Shown here in pieces: positions 1 to 7,419 of a stretch of DNA of 30,554 bases. This DNA is from Acidimicrobiaceae bacterium UBA7830 (GTDB taxonomy: Bacteria; Actinomycetota; Acidimicrobiia; Acidimicrobiales; Ilumatobacteraceae). The notes below the pieces were generated by a model. That model was not told where the DNA came from. It ran no database searches and was given only the letters and a program-made list of their open reading frames with translations. The stretch's first letter is position 1. Each line of letters begins with the position of its first letter. Position numbers and translations under genes: made by a program. The stretch lies in contig DLTS01000097.1 of NCBI GenBank assembly GCA_002501485.1, positions 15,121 to 45,674 on the forward strand. The letters are read 5' to 3'.

Positions 1-987
1 ATGTACCCGCCGATGGAAATGGACAACGGCACGTACTACATGAAGCCGATGAACTGTCCGATGCACTGTTTGGTGTTTGCTAGCCGGCAACGCAGTTATC
101 GCGAACTACCGATTCGACTGTTCGAGCTAGGAAACGTCTATCGCTACGAACGAGCGGGAACGTTGCACGGCCTCATGCGAATCCGAGGGTTCACTCAAGA
201 TGACAGCCATATTTTTTGTCGTGAAGATCAGCTCGCCGACGAAGTCGCATCACTCCTCGATTTTGTTCTGTCGGTGCTAAGAGCATTTGGGTTTGATGAT
301 TTCACCTTCAACCTCTCAACGAAAGACCCGGAGAAATTTGTCGGGTCCGACGAGATCTGGGAGAAAGCCACCGAAGCCCTCCGCAAAGCTCTCGATTCAC
401 ACGGTCTTGACTACGGCGTCAAAGAGGGCGACGCTGCGTTCTACGGACCAAAAATCGATATCGATATTCGCGATGCGATCGGCCGGTCATGGCAGTTGTC
501 GACCATCCAAGCTGACTTCAACAATCCAGAACGGTTTGACCTTGAGTACATCGGGGCCGATAACGCTCGACACCGTCCGATCATGTTGCACCGGGCGCTA
601 TTCGGGTCAATCGAACGTTTCTTTGGGGTGCTTCTCGAGCATTACGCCGGAGCGTTCCCGACGTGGCTCTCGCCGGTTCAAGTGAGGGTGCTCCCTGTCG
701 CTGCAGCCCACGAGGACTACGCCCGCTCAGTCGAAGACCAGCTCTCCGCTGCCGGTGTCCGGGTCGATCGTATCGACGCTAACGATGGGCTCGGCAAGCG
801 CATTCGAGCGGCAAAACTTGAAAAACTTCCGTACGTGCTCGTGGTTGGTGACGACGATGTTGAGAACACCACCGTCGGGGTGAATCCTCGGGGAGGTGAC
901 GTCGAACGTGATGTCCCGCTGCAGTCATTTTTGACGACAATCGCTGCGGAGATCGATCAGGGTGCCTCCCAGGCGATGTCCGCGTGA
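1..987 (+). CDS. thrS: Threonine--tRNA ligase, C-terminal part (5' truncated by window edge)
   Basis: Charges tRNA-Thr with threonine in the cytoplasm. The visible 328 residues cover most of the class II catalytic core and the C-terminal anticodon-binding domain. The three zinc ligands of bacterial ThrRS are recognisable: C19 in MKPMNCPMH, H70 in QDDSHIF and H197 in MLHRALFGS. Motif 2 lies at about residues 54-72 (GTLHGLMRIRGFTQDD), and the anticodon-binding domain starts near residue 225. The ATG at base 1 is internal: MYPPMEMDNG aligns with the middle of the catalytic domain, so the N-terminal TGS and editing domains lie upstream of the window. The stop overlaps the GTG start of the HIT gene (GTGA), so the two are probably translationally coupled. 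thrS next to a HIT gene and pgsA is the order seen in mycobacteria. Confidence 0.97.
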   Translation: MYPPMEMDNGTYYMKPMNCPMHCLVFASRQRSYRELPIRLFELGNVYRYERAGTLHGLMRIRGFTQDDSHIFCREDQLADEVASLLDFVLSVLRAFGFDDFTFNLSTKDPEKFVGSDEIWEKATEALRKALDSHGLDYGVKEGDAAFYGPKIDIDIRDAIGRSWQLSTIQADFNNPERFDLEYIGADNARHRPIMLHRALFGSIERFFGVLLEHYAGAFPTWLSPVQVRVLPVAAAHEDYARSVEDQLSAAGVRVDRIDANDGLGKRIRAAKLEKLPYVLVVGDDDVENTTVGVNPRGGDVERDVPLQSFLTTIAAEIDQGASQAMSA

Positions 988-1499
988 ATTCGATTGAGAT
1001 TCTTTGGAACGGCTGGCGAAACGATTACGTGCGGAGTGACGGCTCCAAGACGGAGGGCAGCGTGTTCATTCGTCTCCTCGAGTCTGGAGAACCAGACGAG
1101 ACAACCTTCATTGTTCACCGAAGTTCGACATGTTTTGCGGTGCTAAACATTTACCCCTACTCGACTGGCCACCTTTTGGTAGTTCCCTACCGAGAGGTCG
1201 CTGCGATCGACGAGCTCGACTCTGAAGAACTCGTTGATCTCTGGTCGGAGGTGAACGACGGCGTGATAGCACTGCGTGCATCACACAATCCGGAGGGGTT
1301 CAACATCGGTATCAACATGGGCAAGACCGCCGGAGGTTCGGTTGCCGACCATCTGCACGTGCATGTGGTGCCTCGATGGACAGGAGATTCCAACTTTATG
1401 ACCGCAGTTGCGCAGGCGCGAACGATTCCTGAGGCGTTGAACGTGACCTATGACCGGCTGAGAGATCAATGGCCTCAGACCATCAACGGAATAGGGTGA
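984..1499 (+). CDS. HIT-family hydrolase/phosphorylase (Ap4A phosphorylase-like)
   Basis: A 171-residue histidine-triad protein. The HxHxH signature is H123, H125 and H127 in ADHLHVHVVPRW, followed by a DSNFM segment typical of actinobacterial diadenosine tetraphosphate phosphorylases such as M. tuberculosis Rv2613c. The N-terminal LWNGWRNDYV resembles the start of that subgroup. The likely role is cleavage of diadenosine polyphosphates (Ap4A), which are side products of aminoacyl-tRNA synthetases. That fits its position directly behind thrS, with start and stop overlapping as GTGA. The GTG start is chosen because it gives this overlap and the expected N-terminus. HIT fold assignment is very safe. 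The exact substrate is inferred from similarity and neighbourhood, and a nucleotidyl hydrolase role is the alternative. Confidence 0.92.
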   Translation: MNSIEILWNGWRNDYVRSDGSKTEGSVFIRLLESGEPDETTFIVHRSSTCFAVLNIYPYSTGHLLVVPYREVAAIDELDSEELVDLWSEVNDGVIALRASHNPEGFNIGINMGKTAGGSVADHLHVHVVPRWTGDSNFMTAVAQARTIPEALNVTYDRLRDQWPQTINGIG

Positions 1500-1503
1500 A
1501 GAA

Positions 1504-2007
1504 ATGACCAGCGACACCCCCTACACCTCCGAAGACGATGTCGTTGACGTTCTCCCTGAAGATCTCGATCCGCAGGCCTTTGCCGGTGCCTATAAATTCC
1601 CTGACAACTCCCGCCGAAGGATTCCCGCTGCGATGTATGTCGTGCTTGGTGTCGGCGTAATCATTGGGTCGGTTGCAGATCGGTCGTCAGTAAACGGCGG
1701 TGTTCTCGCTGCAGGGATCGGGTTGTTGGCCTTTGGTGCTTTCGGCGTCTATTCGGGCCGGAAAATGTTGATTGATGAACGCGCTGCCCTCATCGCATCT
1801 CAACAAGCGATTGGGTTTCCGGTTGGGCACGCATCGGCACAGCAAGTATGGCGAGGGGTGAGCAGTCGACCCACGTGGCGAGTGCTCGCCTATTCAGGAG
1901 AAGTGCCGCCACGACGACGGGCACTGGTTCTTGTTGACGCCGTCAGCGGCGAAGTCGTCGAACACCTCGTTGAAGACAATGTCGAAGAGGTCGGCGAAGA
2001 TGCTTGA
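1504..2007 (+). CDS. Unrecognised two-TM membrane protein in the inositol-lipid operon
   Basis: A 167-residue protein I cannot assign to a family. The N-terminus (residues 1-37) is acidic and probably disordered. Two hydrophobic stretches follow: about 41-58 (PAAMYVVLGVGVIIGSVA) and 64-84 (NGGVLAAGIGLLAFGAFGVYSG). They are linked by a very short loop, so it is a probable membrane hairpin with both ends on the same side. The C-terminal part (about 97-167) looks like a small soluble domain with a tryptophan-rich core (QQVWRGVSSRPTWRVLAYS) and a beta-strand pair (RRRALVLVDAVSGEVVEHL), followed by an acidic tail. The ATG lies 4 bases after the HIT gene, with a weak GGTGAAGAA upstream. The end overlaps pgsA by 8 bases, which implies coupling to inositol-lipid synthesis. 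Reality as a gene is supported by position, compositional continuity and membrane-protein character. Confidence 0.85.
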   Translation: MTSDTPYTSEDDVVDVLPEDLDPQAFAGAYKFPDNSRRRIPAAMYVVLGVGVIIGSVADRSSVNGGVLAAGIGLLAFGAFGVYSGRKMLIDERAALIASQQAIGFPVGHASAQQVWRGVSSRPTWRVLAYSGEVPPRRRALVLVDAVSGEVVEHLVEDNVEEVGEDA

Positions 2008-2731
2008 CGGTCACTTTCGAGGCCCGGTCGACCGGATGGTGCGTCCGATTGGTCGGGCTCTCCTGAAGACCAAGCTCACCCCTGATCATCTCACGTTCTT
2101 TGGGTTGGTGATTGCGGCCCTTGCGGCGGTTGCCGTTGGCTCCGGGCGTCTCATCCTTGGGTTGATCTTGGTGATCCTTGCGGCCCTACCCGACTTATTT
2201 GATGGTGCGCTTGCAAAAGCCAGTAATTCATCGAGTCAACGTGGAGCGTTCTTTGACTCAACCATGGATCGGGTCACCGACAACATGTTGCTAGGCGGTA
2301 TGGCCTGGTATTTCGCGGACACCTACTCGGCGCGCCTCACCGTGTTGCCGTTTGCGGTGGCTGCCGTGGCTTCACTCATCTCGTATCAACGTGCGAAAGC
2401 TGAATCACTCGGCCTTGACGCCAAAGGCGGTTTGATGGAACGAGCTGAGCGAATTGTTCTGCTCTGCGTCGGCCTTCTCCTCGAAGGTATTGGTCTCGAC
2501 CCCGCGCTGGCAGTGGTGCTGTGGATTCTCCTCGTGCTCATTAGCTTCACGGCAGTGCTCAGATTCGTGAAGGTCTGGCGTCAGGCCGAGGTCGCTACGG
2601 TGACTCAAGAACGAATTGATCTGCGGCGTGAGCGTCGAGGCGAACGGCGAAGCGTGAGAATCGACCGCATGGAAGAGCGGCGGATGGTGGTTCAGCGACG
2701 CCGGGAGGGTCGTCGCCGCAATTCGCGCTGA
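2000..2731 (+). CDS. pgsA: CDP-alcohol phosphatidyltransferase (PgsA1-like, phosphatidylinositol phosphate synthase)
   Basis: A 243-residue integral membrane enzyme that probably joins CDP-diacylglycerol to inositol phosphate, the first committed step towards phosphatidylinositol and PIMs. The family signature D-x2-DG-x2-A-R-x8-G-x3-D-x3-D is present as DLFDGALAK...QRGAFFDSTMD (about residues 66-92). All four aspartates are intact, but Lys replaces the usual Arg. Several hydrophobic segments follow, then a strongly basic C-terminal tail rich in Arg. The ATG at 2000 is preferred because it starts the domain at the normal place, overlaps the upstream gene by only 8 bases and has GAAGAGG nine bases upstream. 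In-frame ATGs at 1979 and 1931 are alternatives. It lies between the HIT gene and the PIM acyltransferase, as in mycobacteria. A phosphatidylglycerophosphate synthase role is possible but less likely in this context. Confidence 0.9.
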   Translation: MLDGHFRGPVDRMVRPIGRALLKTKLTPDHLTFFGLVIAALAAVAVGSGRLILGLILVILAALPDLFDGALAKASNSSSQRGAFFDSTMDRVTDNMLLGGMAWYFADTYSARLTVLPFAVAAVASLISYQRAKAESLGLDAKGGLMERAERIVLLCVGLLLEGIGLDPALAVVLWILLVLISFTAVLRFVKVWRQAEVATVTQERIDLRRERRGERRSVRIDRMEERRMVVQRRREGRRRNSR

Positions 2732-2732
2732 G

Positions 2733-3629
2733 ATGTCTCGACAACTCAAACTTCTTCAGGCAGGAGAGAGTGTCGTTCGTCGGGTTCCCCGTTCCGTATT
2801 GAAGATCGTTTCGGTAGCCGCTGGTGTTTGCAGCCGTGTGTACGCACGTCGGGGCAGACGGCAGGCGGCTACACATCAGCAGCGGGTCACGCCCAGTCTT
2901 CAAGGTTGGAAGTTGGAGCGCCGCGTTGACGAGGTCTACTCCGGGTACGCAAAGTACTGGTTGGAAAGCCTTCGGTTGCCGTACCTCAGCCGTCAACAGG
3001 TCAGTGACGCAATTGCCGTGCATGGTTACGAGCACGTTGAAGCCGGTCTTGCGGCCGGCAAGGGAGTCATTCTTGCCCTGCCCCATCTCGGTGGTTGGGA
3101 ATGGGCGGGACGGTGGCTTGCTGACCAAGGCGTTGAAGTTGTGGCGGTCGCAGAGCGGCTCGGTGATGAGGAGGTGCATCGCTATCTCACCGATTTGCGG
3201 GCCGCACTTGGCGTTACTGTCATCGAACTCAACGCATCTTCAGGGGCCAAGGTGTTGGCCGCCCTGCGCTCTAATGCAGTGGTGTGCCTCATCTCAGATC
3301 GCGATTTGCAAGGTGGGGGAGTAGAGGTTGACTTCTTCGGGGAGCGCACAACCGTTCCCGGCGGCCCTGCCACGCTCGCCCTGCGCACAGGCGCGACCGT
3401 GCTGCCGACAGCGGTGTTTCATTCCCATGGGGTAGATGGGCATATCGGCCTCGTTAAGCCGCCGATTCCAATTGAACGGAGCTCGAATTCGCTTCGACAA
3501 GATGTCGAACGCATAACACAACATCTCACGAACGAACTCGCAGAACTCATCGAACGTGCCCCGGCGCAGTGGCATCTCCTGCAGCCCAATTGGCCATCGG
3601 ATGAAAAAGTAGGTCAACGTGGCGGGTGA
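2733..3629 (+). CDS. Phosphatidylinositol mannoside acyltransferase (LpxL/HtrB superfamily)
   Basis: A 298-residue acyltransferase of the lysophospholipid acyltransferase / LpxL-HtrB group. The catalytic H-x4-(D/E) motif is H118-E123 in ALPHLGGWEWAG. A second conserved block, CLISDRDLQGGGVEVDFFGE (about 185-204), is followed by the substrate-pocket segment VPGGPATLALRTGATVLP. The closest known relatives by context are the actinobacterial PIM acyltransferases (Rv2611c / PatA), which add a fatty acid to the mannose of PIM on the inner face of the membrane. The start lies one base after pgsA and the end overlaps pimA by 11 bases, so the three form one lipid-assembly operon. The N-terminus is basic with one amphipathic or hydrophobic segment rather than a clear signal peptide. 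The family call is certain, and the PIM substrate is inferred from the neighbours. Confidence 0.93.
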   Translation: MSRQLKLLQAGESVVRRVPRSVLKIVSVAAGVCSRVYARRGRRQAATHQQRVTPSLQGWKLERRVDEVYSGYAKYWLESLRLPYLSRQQVSDAIAVHGYEHVEAGLAAGKGVILALPHLGGWEWAGRWLADQGVEVVAVAERLGDEEVHRYLTDLRAALGVTVIELNASSGAKVLAALRSNAVVCLISDRDLQGGGVEVDFFGERTTVPGGPATLALRTGATVLPTAVFHSHGVDGHIGLVKPPIPIERSSNSLRQDVERITQHLTNELAELIERAPAQWHLLQPNWPSDEKVGQRGG

Positions 3630-4734
3630 CGCACTAAGAGTGGGGATGTTCTGTCCGTACAGCCTGAGCATTCCAGGCGGGGTGCAATCACAAGTGCTCG
3701 GGCTTGCGCATGCACTTCGACGACTTGGACATGAGGTTCGCGTCTTGGGGCCGTGCGATGGGCCTCCTCCTGCTCCTTTCGTGACCCCATTGGGCGACTC
3801 GTTGCCGACCGCAGCCAATGGTTCAGTGGCACCGCTCGCCCCCGATCCAAGTGCAGCACTTCGAACCGTGAGAGCGCTGCGTGACGAGCAGTTTGATGTG
3901 TGGCATCTGCATGAGCCCTTGGCACCCGGGCCGACGTTGACCGCGTTGACGCTTCACTCGCGTCCGATCGTCGCAACCTTCCATGCCGCCGGCCGATCAA
4001 GTAGCTACCGCTTTCTGAAGCCGGTGTTGAAACCGCTGATGAAGCGCATTAACCACCGGGTTGCGGTGTCAAACGAGGCAAAATTGCTCGTCGAGCAGCA
4101 CTTTCCGGGTGAGTATGAGGTGCTGTTCAACGGTGTCGCTATCGGCACAGAGCTTGGGGGAGATGATGTTGCTGGCACCGGTGACGCTGAGCCCTCCCTT
4201 CTATTCGTTGGCCGACATGAAGAGCGAAAGGGTCTGAGCACGTTACTTGAGGCGGTCACCGTACTTGAGAAAGATCACGATTATCGATTGACGTGTCACA
4301 TTATTGGCAGTGGGCCAGACACCGACTCGCTTCGAAGTTCCTATGCCAACCCAGAGCGCTTTCGCTGGCATGGACAAGTTTCGGAATCTGAAAAAGTTTC
4401 ACGGTTGAAGTCAGCAACAGCATTCGTTGCGCCAGCGCTTCGAGGGGAGTCATTTGGTGTCGTGCTATTAGAGGCAATGGCATCGATGACCGCGGTCATC
4501 GCAAGTGACATTCCTGGTTACCGAAATGTGGCAACGCACGGAACTGACGCTGTGCTTGTTGAACCGGGAAATGCCCCCGAATTAGCTTCAGCCATAAAAA
4601 AAGTTTTGACCGATTCTGTCTACCGAAATTCTCTCACCTCTGAGGGCCTGAAGACTGCGGCTTCAATGTCGATGGATCGCTTGGCAGCGCTCTATGAGGA
4701 TCGTTACCGGATGGTGCTTAATTCCCAGGTCTGA
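3619..4734 (+). CDS. pimA: GT4 glycosyltransferase, phosphatidylinositol mannosyltransferase PimA-like
   Basis: A 371-residue GT-B glycosyltransferase that probably transfers mannose from GDP-mannose to phosphatidylinositol on the cytoplasmic face. Visible PimA features are the N-terminal GGVQ loop (20-23), H122 in ATFHAAG (matching the catalytic-site His of mycobacterial PimA), R199 and K204 in FVGRHEERKG for the sugar-nucleotide phosphates, and the E-x7-E motif E277-E285 in ESFGVVLLE. The GTG at 3619 is chosen over later codons because it has AGG six bases upstream and places the first beta-strand (LRVGMFCPYS) at the normal distance. It overlaps the acyltransferase stop by 11 bases. No transcription terminator is visible after the stop, but a new promoter-like hexamer for lemA begins 16 bases downstream. 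Confidence 0.93.
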   Translation: MAGDALRVGMFCPYSLSIPGGVQSQVLGLAHALRRLGHEVRVLGPCDGPPPAPFVTPLGDSLPTAANGSVAPLAPDPSAALRTVRALRDEQFDVWHLHEPLAPGPTLTALTLHSRPIVATFHAAGRSSSYRFLKPVLKPLMKRINHRVAVSNEAKLLVEQHFPGEYEVLFNGVAIGTELGGDDVAGTGDAEPSLLFVGRHEERKGLSTLLEAVTVLEKDHDYRLTCHIIGSGPDTDSLRSSYANPERFRWHGQVSESEKVSRLKSATAFVAPALRGESFGVVLLEAMASMTAVIASDIPGYRNVATHGTDAVLVEPGNAPELASAIKKVLTDSVYRNSLTSEGLKTAASMSMDRLAALYEDRYRMVLNSQV

Positions 4735-4749
4735 GCGGCCGTACAGACG

Positions 4750-4755
4750 TAGACT
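4750..4755 (+). promoter_or_regulatory. Putative leaderless -10 element for lemA
   Basis: The hexamer TAGACT fits TANNNT and is separated by exactly 6 bases from the lemA ATG at 4762, so transcription would start at or next to the start codon. No Shine-Dalgarno is visible upstream of lemA and no convincing -35 box is seen. The same arrangement occurs before pdxS, ruvC, apt and hisS in this window. Confidence 0.6.
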
Positions 4756-4761
4756 CGCGCT

Positions 4762-5313
4762 ATGACAATTCTTATTGTTCTCGTGGTTGTCGTGCTGCTC
4801 TTGCTATTGGTCGGTGCCCTTTACAACGGCCTTGTTCGCAAACGCAACTCGGTTGACAACGGTTGGTCTCAAATCGATGTGCAATTGAAGCGTCGTCTCG
4901 ATCTCATTCCGAATCTTGTCGAAACCGTTAAGGGATACGCCGAACACGAACGTGAGGCTCTTGAAGCGGTTATCGCTGCCCGAAATGGCGCGGTCGCTGC
5001 CCCTGACACGCCCGGTGCGCAAGCTGCGGCAGAGGGTCCGATTGCGGGTGCCCTTCGGCAACTGTTTGCAGTATCAGAGGCATACCCAGACCTCAAAGCC
5101 AACACCAACTTCCTTTCGCTCCAAGAAGAGCTCAGCGCGACAGAAGGTCGTATCGCGTATGCTCGCCAGTTCTACAACGATTCTGTGCTCCGCTATCACA
5201 ATGCAATTGATCAAGTGCCTGGGGTCATCGTTGCAAAGATGTTTTCATTTGATCACCGTGAGTATTTCGACGCGGGTCCTGAGGCAGACCAGGCTCCATC
5301 CGTCAGTTTTTAA
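4762..5313 (+). CDS. lemA: LemA family protein
   Basis: A 183-residue membrane-anchored coiled-coil protein. One N-terminal transmembrane helix (about residues 3-22, very rich in Val and Leu) is followed by the family hallmark NSVDNGWSQIDVQLKRRLDL, then IPNLVETVKGYAEHE. A helical-bundle domain ends near FSFDHREYFD. LemA proteins have no settled molecular function. They are often encoded next to HtpX-type membrane proteases, as here, where htpX starts 6 bases after the stop. The ATG is supported by the TAGACT-N6-ATG arrangement, which suggests a leaderless mRNA and a new transcription unit after pimA. A role with HtpX in membrane-protein quality control is inference from the pair. Confidence 0.93.
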   Translation: MTILIVLVVVVLLLLLVGALYNGLVRKRNSVDNGWSQIDVQLKRRLDLIPNLVETVKGYAEHEREALEAVIAARNGAVAAPDTPGAQAAAEGPIAGALRQLFAVSEAYPDLKANTNFLSLQEELSATEGRIAYARQFYNDSVLRYHNAIDQVPGVIVAKMFSFDHREYFDAGPEADQAPSVSF

Positions 5314-5319
5314 GATCCC

Positions 5320-6228
5320 ATGCACGAACTGATTCGTTCAAATAAGCGTCGAAGCGCGCTTCTCATCATCGTGTTCTGTGCTGTCTTTGTTGCTATTGGC
5401 TGGGTTATCGGATTGACCGTGGGCGGAGGGTGGACACTTACCGTTGTTGCGCTAGTGCTCTCTATCGCGTTATCCGTCGGTTCGTGGTGGTCATCGGCCA
5501 CGGTTGCGCTCAAGGTAAGTCGAGCACGTCCGGCTGATGAAACCGAGTATCGGCGACTGCACAACCTTGTCGAAGGGCTATGCATCGCAGGTGGGATACC
5601 AAAACCTGGTGTCTACATCATTGACGACGAAGCACCGAATGCGTTCGCTACTGGACGCAACCCCCAGCACGCCGCTATTGCGGTGACGACTGGTCTGCTG
5701 AACAAAATGAATCGAGTTGAACTCGAAGGCGTCGTCGCTCACGAGCTTTCTCATATTCGTCATTACGACATCGCCGTATCGACGGTTGCGGTGACCCTTG
5801 TCGGTGCTGTGGCGTTGTTAAGCGATTTGGCATTGAGGACCCTGTGGTGGAACGGCGGCAGGGCTTCGAGAGGAAACGACCGCAATGGTCACAACAACCC
5901 GCTTGCGATTGTTGGCTTCGTTCTCATCATCCTCGCCCCGATTATTGCGACACTCCTAAAGCGCGCAGTTTCTCGTCAACGTGAGTCGCTGGCCGATGTC
6001 GGCGCCTGTGAGTTGACCAGGTACCCGCCGGGCCTCATTTCTGCATTGGAGAAATTGCAAGACGACACGACCGTCACCCACAGTGCGAGTACCGCAACGG
6101 CTCACATGTGGATTGAGCAGCCGATGAGTGGTGTTGGTGACAATGGCCGTCTGCGTTCTGTTCATAAGCTGTTCAATACTCACCCGCCCCTCCAAGAGCG
6201 AATCGATGCACTAAAGGATCTCGGGTGA
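5320..6228 (+). CDS. htpX: HtpX-family membrane zinc metalloprotease (M48)
   Basis: A 302-residue integral membrane endopeptidase, expected to cleave misfolded membrane proteins on the cytoplasmic side. The zinc site is HELSH (141-145) in VVAHELSHIRHYD, with the third ligand E222 in RQRESLADVGA, so the active site is complete. Two N-terminal transmembrane helices (about 12-34 and 38-55) and two more flanking residues 152-172 and 195-213 match HtpX topology. Length is normal for the family. It sits 6 bases after lemA and its TGA overlaps the GTG of the DUF3048 gene, so it is probably read as lemA-htpX-DUF3048. Confidence 0.95.
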   Translation: MHELIRSNKRRSALLIIVFCAVFVAIGWVIGLTVGGGWTLTVVALVLSIALSVGSWWSSATVALKVSRARPADETEYRRLHNLVEGLCIAGGIPKPGVYIIDDEAPNAFATGRNPQHAAIAVTTGLLNKMNRVELEGVVAHELSHIRHYDIAVSTVAVTLVGAVALLSDLALRTLWWNGGRASRGNDRNGHNNPLAIVGFVLIILAPIIATLLKRAVSRQRESLADVGACELTRYPPGLISALEKLQDDTTVTHSASTATAHMWIEQPMSGVGDNGRLRSVHKLFNTHPPLQERIDALKDLG

Positions 6229-7379
6229 GACCCTCCTCAAAGCGAGTTGCAGCAGTTGTCATCCTGTGCTCGGGCAGTCTGATTGCTGCAAGTTGCGGCG
6301 GAAGCGATGACGATTCAAGTGGGCGAACGTCCTATGTCCTCGAGGATCTCCCCGAAGACGAGTTTTTACCTGTCGAGAGTGAGTCCTCTGTTGCGGATGA
6401 CATGCTTTCCAGCCAGATGCCATCGCAGTCGACTACATCGTTGGGAACTTCAGAACTTGAGGTTCCGAGTGAGCCAGATTTCCGTATGCCGCTGACAGGT
6501 AGACCCCTCGTCAGTTCCGGTGAGATTCCCAACCGACCTGCGCTTGCGGTCAAAATACCAAATAACCGGAAAGCCATGCCGCAGACAGGTTTAAACGAAG
6601 CTGACATTGTCTTTGAGCAGATCATTAATGACGGAGTTACGCGATTTGTCGCCGTCTTCCATAGCCAAGGTTCCGATCCGGTGGGCCCCATCCGCTCCGG
6701 CCGCGCACAGGATGTCGACATTCTCACCAACCTTGACTCGCCGTTATTCGCTTGGTCAGGTGGAAACGATGGCGTCACTGGGGTGGTCAACAACTCGTCA
6801 TTGGTGAGTCTCAACTATGTTCGAGGATTTACAGATGCCTACTACCGGCGCGATGGTCGTGGTGGGGCACCCCACAACCTGTATTCCTCCACCGACACTC
6901 TGTGGGGTTTCGCTCCGGAAGATTTTGCCGTTCCTCCGCAGCTCTTTGCGTACATGCTTGATGGCGAAACAGCCGTCGGCGACCGCGCCACGAGTATCGA
7001 AGTCGAACTCGACTCAATTCGTGTACGGTGGGACTACGACTCGGCTGCTGGCCAATATCTCCGATTTCAATACGGAGAGCCGCATATGAGCGAACTCAGT
7101 GGTCAGGTTTGGGCTGATAATATTGTGGTCCTTCTGGTTGATTATCAACGGAGCCCTTTTGACTGGAAAAGCCCCGAGGCTCAGACAGTCGGCAAGGGGC
7201 CGGCGTTGATCTTTACTGATGGAGTTGTCAGGGCTGGCGTTTGGCAAAGATCGTCTACTGCAGATATGTGGAATCTTTATACGGATGAGACTCTTAGCGA
7301 ACCCATTGGTTTAAGTGATGGACGCACCTGGGTTGAACTGCCCAGGAATGATTCCGAAAATGTTCGCTATGTGTCGTAG
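6225..7379 (+). CDS. DUF3048 (YerB-like) lipoprotein
   Basis: A 384-residue exported protein of unknown molecular function. The N-terminal region is a lipoprotein-type signal: basic RPSSKR, a hydrophobic core, then SLIAASC with C24 as the likely lipidated residue, although the -3 position is Ala rather than the usual Leu/Val/Ile. A Ser/Asp/Glu-rich linker (25-85) leads to the DUF3048 N-terminal domain, recognised by NRPALAVKIPNNRKAMPQTG, LNEADIVFEQ, GVTRFVAVFHSQ and VGPIRSGRAQDVD. The C-terminal DUF3048 domain holds VGKGPALIFTDG, VRAGVWQRSS and SDGRTWVELPRN. The family is typified by Bacillus subtilis YerB. The GTG start overlaps the htpX stop (GTGA), which places it functionally with the membrane protease pair at the envelope. 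It is the last gene of the group, since pdxS has its own promoter-like site. Confidence 0.9.
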   Translation: MRPSSKRVAAVVILCSGSLIAASCGGSDDDSSGRTSYVLEDLPEDEFLPVESESSVADDMLSSQMPSQSTTSLGTSELEVPSEPDFRMPLTGRPLVSSGEIPNRPALAVKIPNNRKAMPQTGLNEADIVFEQIINDGVTRFVAVFHSQGSDPVGPIRSGRAQDVDILTNLDSPLFAWSGGNDGVTGVVNNSSLVSLNYVRGFTDAYYRRDGRGGAPHNLYSSTDTLWGFAPEDFAVPPQLFAYMLDGETAVGDRATSIEVELDSIRVRWDYDSAAGQYLRFQYGEPHMSELSGQVWADNIVVLLVDYQRSPFDWKSPEAQTVGKGPALIFTDGVVRAGVWQRSSTADMWNLYTDETLSEPIGLSDGRTWVELPRNDSENVRYVS

Positions 7380-7407
7380 CAGTGGCCATTGACCGCCGGA
7401 AAATAGA

Positions 7408-7413
7408 TAGATT
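7408..7413 (+). promoter_or_regulatory. Putative leaderless -10 element for pdxS
   Basis: TAGATT lies exactly 6 bases before the ATG at 7420. This favours ATG 7420 over the GTG at 7414, since the GTG would be in the untranscribed spacer. A TTGACC sequence lies 13 bases upstream of the hexamer, which is too close for a standard -35 box. No Shine-Dalgarno is seen. Confidence 0.6.
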
Positions 7414-7419
7414 GTGGAT

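Noticed and set aside
2595..3179. Minus-strand reading frame (194 codons) across the pgsA/acyltransferase junction
   Set aside because: Both + strand genes are clear family members across this interval, and the antisense translation matches nothing I know.
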